DNA from: Bryobacterales bacterium
GTDB lineage: Bacteria > Acidobacteriota > Terriglobia > Bryobacterales > Bryobacteraceae
Direction: 5' to 3'
Length of the DNA: 7,881 nt
Assembly: GCA_003132865.1 (NCBI GenBank)
Contig: PKYZ01000354.1
Span: 14,808-22,688, forward strand
Below are positions 4,363 through 7,881 of the stretch, piece after piece. The notes beneath the pieces are model-generated. The model had not been told where the DNA came from. It saw only the letters and a list, made by a program, of their open reading frames with translations, and ran no database searches. The translations under genes were made by a program, and so were the position numbers. How positions within the stretch are numbered: the first letter of the stretch is position 1; each line of letters starts with the position of its first letter.

Positions 4363-6399
4363 CTACTTGGATGCGCCGGTTTCCCTTGCCAGGCGCACCT
4401 TGGCGTCTTCGAGCTTCTTGTTGATCTGGGCGAGTTCGCCCGGCTCCATGTCCGATTGCGTCTCGGTTTCGGCTTCCTTCAAAGAGGCCTGCCACTGCGT
4501 AATGGCGTCCTTGGTTTTTCCCAGCTTGAGATAAACATCGCCCAGATGGTCGTGCACGGTGGGGTCCTGGCCAATGCCGCTCTTGGACAGAGCGCGCACC
4601 AAAGCATGTTCGGCATCGTCCAGGCGGTTTTGGCGGAAATATACCCAGCCGAGACTATCCAAATAGGCGCCGTTATCGGGATCCAACTCCAGGGCGCGCG
4701 CGATCATCTTCTGGGCTTCATCCAGCCGCACACCGCGATCGGCCAACATGTAGCCGAGATAGTTCAGCGCGCCGGCGCTGTCGGGGTCCAGCTCCAACAC
4801 CTTGCGGAACTCGGCCTCCGAGGCGTCGTACTTCTTCAAGCGCTCGTACATGGCGCCGCGCATGAAGTAAACGGCCTCCTTGTCGGGCTTGGTTTCCGAC
4901 AGCTTTTCGGCCGCGTCCAACGGCTTGCCCATGTCTTCGTAACGCTTGGCCTTTTCGTAGAGTTGGGCGATAGCCAGTTGCGTCTCGCGATCGTGATCGC
5001 CCTTCAGCAAGGCGCGCAATTCGGAGACCCCCTGATCGACCTTGCCCATGTCCCCCAGCACGGATGCGTGCGCCCCCGTCAACCCACGATCGTCGGGATA
5101 CTTCTTGCGTGCCGCATCGGCTTCCGCGCGGGCATTCTTGAGGTCCTTGGCCACGCGATAGGTGTCCACGATCTGGACTTCGGCGCGGGCACCGGAATCC
5201 GGGTCGAGGTCGGCCATCTGGCGGAAGCTGTCGATGGCGGCCTGGTTTTGATTCGCACCGCGGTAAAGCTCGCCCAAGCGTTCCAGGAGATTGAGGCGAA
5301 CACCCTTCTCCGATTCCGAATAACTCTTGCGCTCGGTATCCTTGAGGACGGACTTGAGCGTTTCGATGGCTTTATCGGTCTGGCCTTCCACGGCCAGCAG
5401 ATTCACCTCGTCGTAGCGCACCTCGAGGTTTTCGGGGTCTGCGGCTTTGGCTTTATCGAGGATTTCGCGCGCCTTGGCGAAATCGCGCTTTTCGCGGTAA
5501 ATCTCCGCCATGCGCAGGAGCGCCTCGGTGTCGTGGGGGTCGTCGTCGGAGAATTCCTTGTAATATTTGAGGGATTCGTCCAGGTTGCCGGAGGCCAGCA
5601 GATTGCGCGCCAGAGCGCGCTTGACGCGGCTGTTCTCCGGGTCCAGATCGATAGCCTTGCGCAACACTTCGGCGGCGCTCCTGTAGTCGTGGAGCTGTTC
5701 GTAGGAACTGGCCAAGGCGGCCAAGGTCCGGGGGTTGGGATCCTTTTTGGTGACAGCCTGCAGTTTTTCAATCGCCTTTTTGGTATCGCCGACGTCCGAG
5801 TACACAATTGCCAGGCCGGTCAGCGCATCTTCGTTGTTCGGATCGATCGTCAGCGCCTGCGAATAAGCCTTCTCGGCTTCCACGGAGTTGCGCGCGGTGC
5901 GATAGAGGCGGCCGAGGGTCAGCCAACTCTCCATGTCCTTGGGATCTTTGGCGGTGATCTTCTCGTACTGCTCGGTGGCGGCGCGCAACATCTCTTCGTT
6001 GATCTTGCCTTGCTGCGTGTCGCCGATCATGCGGGTATAAATGCGGCCCAGGATGCGGCGGGCATCCAGATTGTTGGGTTCGCGCTTCAGGATGTCTTCG
6101 GCCTCGGTAACGGCATCCTTGAGCCTGCCGCTCTGAATGTAGAGGTCGGTCAGTTCTTCGAACAGGAAGCTGGCTCCCGGGTCCAGCTTCAGCGCTTGTT
6201 TGTAGTGGTCGATGGCTTTGCCGACGTATTCGCTGCGATTGCCGTACACGCCGGCCAGTTCGGCGTACAGGTGGCCCATCGAAAAGTTGTAGTAAGCAGC
6301 GGCTTTATCGACCGGCGGTGAGGTTGCCGTGCCGGTCTGCCCATACGACAGGCAAGCCAACGGGAGGGCCAAGAAAAGCGCTTTTGGGGAAAAATTCAT
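4363..6399 (-). CDS. Secreted protein of about 17 TPR units
   Basis: 678-aa protein: an N-terminal signal peptide (MNFSPKALFLALPLACLSYG), then near-continuous 34-residue TPR-like helical pairs from about residue 32 to 645, and a short charged C-terminal helix. Many units end in the classic L-D-P-[DN]-[NS] turn. I count about 17, with longer linkers in units 3 and 9. The last four units (LNYLGYMLADRG, YLDSLGWVYFRQ, VHDHLGDVYLKLGK, then ITQW) match a pattern seen in exported TPR proteins of many Gram-negatives. Cys16 is preceded by P-L-A, a poor lipobox, so ordinary signal-peptidase cleavage near Gly20 is preferred. TPRs bind other proteins, so it is probably a periplasmic or outer-membrane scaffold; partners are unknown. 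The ATG has AAAGGA upstream at about 9 nt. It is divergent from miaA and precedes the STAS gene. Confidence 0.88.
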   Translation of the reverse strand: MNFSPKALFLALPLACLSYGQTGTATSPPVDKAAAYYNFSMGHLYAELAGVYGNRSEYVGKAIDHYKQALKLDPGASFLFEELTDLYIQSGRLKDAVTEAEDILKREPNNLDARRILGRIYTRMIGDTQQGKINEEMLRAATEQYEKITAKDPKDMESWLTLGRLYRTARNSVEAEKAYSQALTIDPNNEDALTGLAIVYSDVGDTKKAIEKLQAVTKKDPNPRTLAALASSYEQLHDYRSAAEVLRKAIDLDPENSRVKRALARNLLASGNLDESLKYYKEFSDDDPHDTEALLRMAEIYREKRDFAKAREILDKAKAADPENLEVRYDEVNLLAVEGQTDKAIETLKSVLKDTERKSYSESEKGVRLNLLERLGELYRGANQNQAAIDSFRQMADLDPDSGARAEVQIVDTYRVAKDLKNARAEADAARKKYPDDRGLTGAHASVLGDMGKVDQGVSELRALLKGDHDRETQLAIAQLYEKAKRYEDMGKPLDAAEKLSETKPDKEAVYFMRGAMYERLKKYDASEAEFRKVLELDPDSAGALNYLGYMLADRGVRLDEAQKMIARALELDPDNGAYLDSLGWVYFRQNRLDDAEHALVRALSKSGIGQDPTVHDHLGDVYLKLGKTKDAITQWQASLKEAETETQSDMEPGELAQINKKLEDAKVRLARETGASK

Positions 6400-6451
6400 C
6401 GTGTGGTTCCTTTCGACCTAGATGCCTGGGAGGGTCGAATCGTTCCTTTTC

Positions 6452-6461
6452 ATTGTATAAC
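6452..6461. promoter_or_regulatory. AT-rich core of the TPR/miaA divergent promoter region
   Basis: The 105-base gap between the two divergent starts contains one AT island. On the plus strand it reads TATAAC (6456-6461) and on the minus strand TACAAT (6457-6452), each five of six to the -10 consensus. Recognisable -35 boxes are absent for both. If the plus-strand element is right, miaA transcription starts near 6468, which rules out the in-frame GTG at 6403 as its start. Confidence 0.35.
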
Positions 6462-6492
6462 GGCGGAGGCTGGCCCGGATGTGTTACCTATC

Positions 6493-6499
6493 GGAGAGG
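6493..6499 (+). promoter_or_regulatory. Shine-Dalgarno deciding the miaA TTG start
   Basis: GGAGAGG, five bases before TTG at 6505. It fits the family N-terminus ([ML]KPVVAIAGPTGAGKS) and argues against the longer in-frame GTG starts at 6403 and 6481. Confidence 0.65.
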
Positions 6500-6504
6500 T
6501 CCCA

Positions 6505-7434
6505 TTGAAACCAGTCGTGGCGATCGCCGGGCCCACCGGCGCCGGCAAGAGCGAATTGGCTCTACGGGTTGCCGAAGAATTCGGCGGCGAGGTGGTGAAC
6601 TGCGATTCGTTGCAGATTTACCGCTACTTCGACATTGGCACCGCCAAGCTCGGGCCGGCGGAGATGCGTGGGGTTCCGCACCATTTGATCGATATTCTGG
6701 ACCCGGACCAAGTCTTCACGGCGGGCGAGTATGCCCGGTTAGGGCGCGCGGCGCTGGCTACGATTTCGAGCCGCGGCGGGCTGCCAGTGGTTGCGGGCGG
6801 CACGGGATTCTATCTGCGGGCGCTGTTTGAAGGCTTGTTCCGGGGACCCGCGCGGGACACGGCGCTACGCGAGCGGCTGGCCGCGCGCGAATGCAGGAAG
6901 CCCGGCTCTTTGCACCGCCTGCTGATGCGATTCGATGCGGCCGCCGCGGCGCGCATCCACCCCAACGACGTGCCTAAAGTCATGCGCGCGCTGGAGGTGT
7001 GCCTGCTCGCGCGCCGGCCCGTGACCGAGATGTTTCGCGAAGGCCGCGACCGGTTGGAGGGCTTTCGCACGCTCAAGATGGGCCTGGCGCCGGATCGCGA
7101 CGATCTCTATCGCCGGTTGGACGAGCGATGCCGCCGCATGTTCGAGTCCGGGTTGGCAGAGGAAGTGCATCGCATCCTCGACAGGGGATTTCCGATGGAG
7201 GTGAAACCGTTCGAGTCGCACGGCTATCGCCAGGCGGTCCAGATGTTGCGCGGCGAGCTGAACGCCAAAGAGGCGCTTTTTTACGCCCGGCGTAACACGA
7301 GAAATTACGCCAAGCGCCAGATGACCTGGTTCCGCAAAGAGCCGGACATGGAATGGCTGCACGGCTTCGGGGAGGAACCGCACATTCAGGATGCGGCGTT
7401 GGTCCGGGTACGTGAATTCCTGACAAATTGCTGA
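6505..7434 (+). CDS. miaA: tRNA dimethylallyltransferase MiaA
   Basis: 309-aa cytoplasmic enzyme that transfers the dimethylallyl group of DMAPP to N6 of adenosine 37 in tRNAs reading UNN codons, making i6A, the precursor of ms2i6A. Landmarks, numbered from the TTG start: P-loop G9-P-T-G-A-G-K15-S16; N-C-D34-S-L-Q-I-Y with the catalytic-type Asp; DIGTAK at 43-48; HHLIDILDP at 59-67; AGGTGFYLRAL at 97-107; a GYRQ motif in place of the common GYRE; and the C-terminal tRNA-contact motif A269-K-R-Q-x-T-W-F276. Length is normal for bacterial MiaA. The open frame extends upstream to 6403, but GGAGAGG five bases before TTG and the family N-terminus fix the start at 6505. It is divergent from the TPR gene and followed by a separate small exported-protein gene after 107 bases. 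Confidence 0.96.
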   Translation: MKPVVAIAGPTGAGKSELALRVAEEFGGEVVNCDSLQIYRYFDIGTAKLGPAEMRGVPHHLIDILDPDQVFTAGEYARLGRAALATISSRGGLPVVAGGTGFYLRALFEGLFRGPARDTALRERLAARECRKPGSLHRLLMRFDAAAAARIHPNDVPKVMRALEVCLLARRPVTEMFREGRDRLEGFRTLKMGLAPDRDDLYRRLDERCRRMFESGLAEEVHRILDRGFPMEVKPFESHGYRQAVQMLRGELNAKEALFYARRNTRNYAKRQMTWFRKEPDMEWLHGFGEEPHIQDAALVRVREFLTNC

Positions 7435-7463
7435 TACGGCGCGGCACAACCTTCCCCCATCTC

Positions 7464-7487
7464 GGTCGTCTTATCCATTAGACGGCC
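7464..7487. other. Hairpin downstream of miaA
   Basis: GGTCGTCT (7464-7471) pairs with AGACGGCC (7480-7487), with one U-G wobble and an 8-nt loop. It lies 30 bases after the miaA stop and 55 before the next ATG. There is no T-run, so it may be a weak 3'-end structure or a regulatory dyad rather than an intrinsic terminator. Confidence 0.35.
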
Positions 7488-7541
7488 CGTGCGAAGAGGC
7501 ACCCCTAGGTCGTCAAAACGCTTGAAGGAGCGAACTATAGT

Positions 7542-7856
7542 ATGAAGAAAGCATTGTTATTTGTATGTCTACTGGCCGGGATGGCCTTCGCCAGCGCCAA
7601 GTCGTTCACCGTAACGTTCTTTGAGCCGGCCATGATCGGCGGCACAGAGCTGAAGGCCGGCGACTACAAGTTTGAACTGCAGGACAAAAAGATCGTGATC
7701 AAGCACGGCCACGAAACCACCGAGGCGGCTGTCAAGGTCGAGACCGGCGACGCCAAGTACTCCTCCACCACGGTGCGGTACGCCAATGCCGATGGCAAGA
7801 ACAAGGTCGAAGAGATCCGGGTGGGCGGCACGAACATGAAGCTGGTGCTGAACTAG
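7542..7856 (+). CDS. Small exported protein, function unknown
   Basis: 104-aa protein with a textbook signal peptide: MKK, a hydrophobic core (ALLFVCLLAGMAF) and an A17-S-A19 cleavage site, leaving an 85-residue mature protein. The mature part looks like a small beta-sandwich: alternating strands with G-T-E-L-K-A-G-D-Y-K-F-E-L, D-K-K-I-V-I-K and V-E-E-I-R-V-G-G-T, ending at a short K-L-V-L-N strand. The '[GT]-x-L-K-x-G-D-Y' pattern recurs in small secreted acidobacterial proteins as far as I remember, and no function is known to me. There are no Cys in the mature part. AAGGAG at 7525-7530 lies 11 nt before the ATG, strong but slightly far. It is downstream of miaA in the same direction, probably with its own promoter in the 107-base gap. 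Confidence 0.85.
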   Translation: MKKALLFVCLLAGMAFASAKSFTVTFFEPAMIGGTELKAGDYKFELQDKKIVIKHGHETTEAAVKVETGDAKYSSTTVRYANADGKNKVEEIRVGGTNMKLVLN

Positions 7857-7881
7857 CTGGTGTAGTGCGTCAGAAATTCCT

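Noticed and set aside
4456..6321. 621-codon open frame on the plus strand
   Set aside because: Lies entirely antisense to the TPR gene in GC-rich DNA; its translation is a low-complexity Val/Gly/Gln/Leu string that mirrors the TPR codons, with no family match or signal.
6403..6504. Longer N-terminus for MiaA from GTG at 6403
   Set aside because: The added 34 residues do not resemble MiaA, have no SD, and would cover the likely divergent promoter; the TTG at 6505 has GGAGAGG at the right distance.

Overview
The window looks like ordinary chromosome from a GC-rich soil bacterium, most likely an acidobacterium of the Solibacter/Bryobacter type. That placement is inferred from gene content: an Rpn-family nuclease with a Q[KE]G[LR] linker, small exported proteins of a style common in that phylum, a membrane-bound or secreted cytochrome c, and a secreted many-TPR protein. 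It was not tested by a search. No rRNA, tRNA, CRISPR array, insertion sequence or phage gene was seen. Ten protein genes fill the window, and no gene-free stretch exceeds 140 bases.

Layout. (1) Positions 2759 down to 50 read on the minus strand: a galactose-mutarotase-like gene interrupted by a single-base frameshift, a RimI-type acetyltransferase starting at TTG and overlapping its end, a small YdcH/DUF465 protein, a strong intrinsic terminator, then an Rpn-family PD-(D/E)XK nuclease whose ATG touches the terminator's U-tract. (2) Positions 2772-3863 read on the plus strand: an exported protein of unknown function and a single-heme cytochrome c. The first faces the mutarotase gene head to head with only 12 bases between start codons. 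(3) Positions 6399 down to 3919 read on the minus strand: a secreted protein of about 17 TPR units followed by a STAS-domain anti-sigma factor antagonist. (4) Positions 6505-7856 read on the plus strand: miaA (tRNA A37 dimethylallyltransferase), then a 104-aa exported protein.

The genes do not form one pathway; the window is a patchwork of short transcription units. The mutarotase-rimI pair is translationally overlapping, and the TPR-STAS pair is probably co-transcribed. The convergent ends of the cytochrome c and STAS genes meet in a short region with two hairpins and a 7-bp tandem repeat.

The observation most worth following is in the Rpn gene. Its annotated ATG has no Shine-Dalgarno and abuts a hairpin, while an in-frame internal ATG (minus strand, 334) has an AGGAG at 9-nt spacing. 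That internal start would make a 94-aa product containing only the repeat linker and C-terminal tail. This is the arrangement of the nested short Rpn proteins reported in E. coli to inhibit the full-length nuclease.
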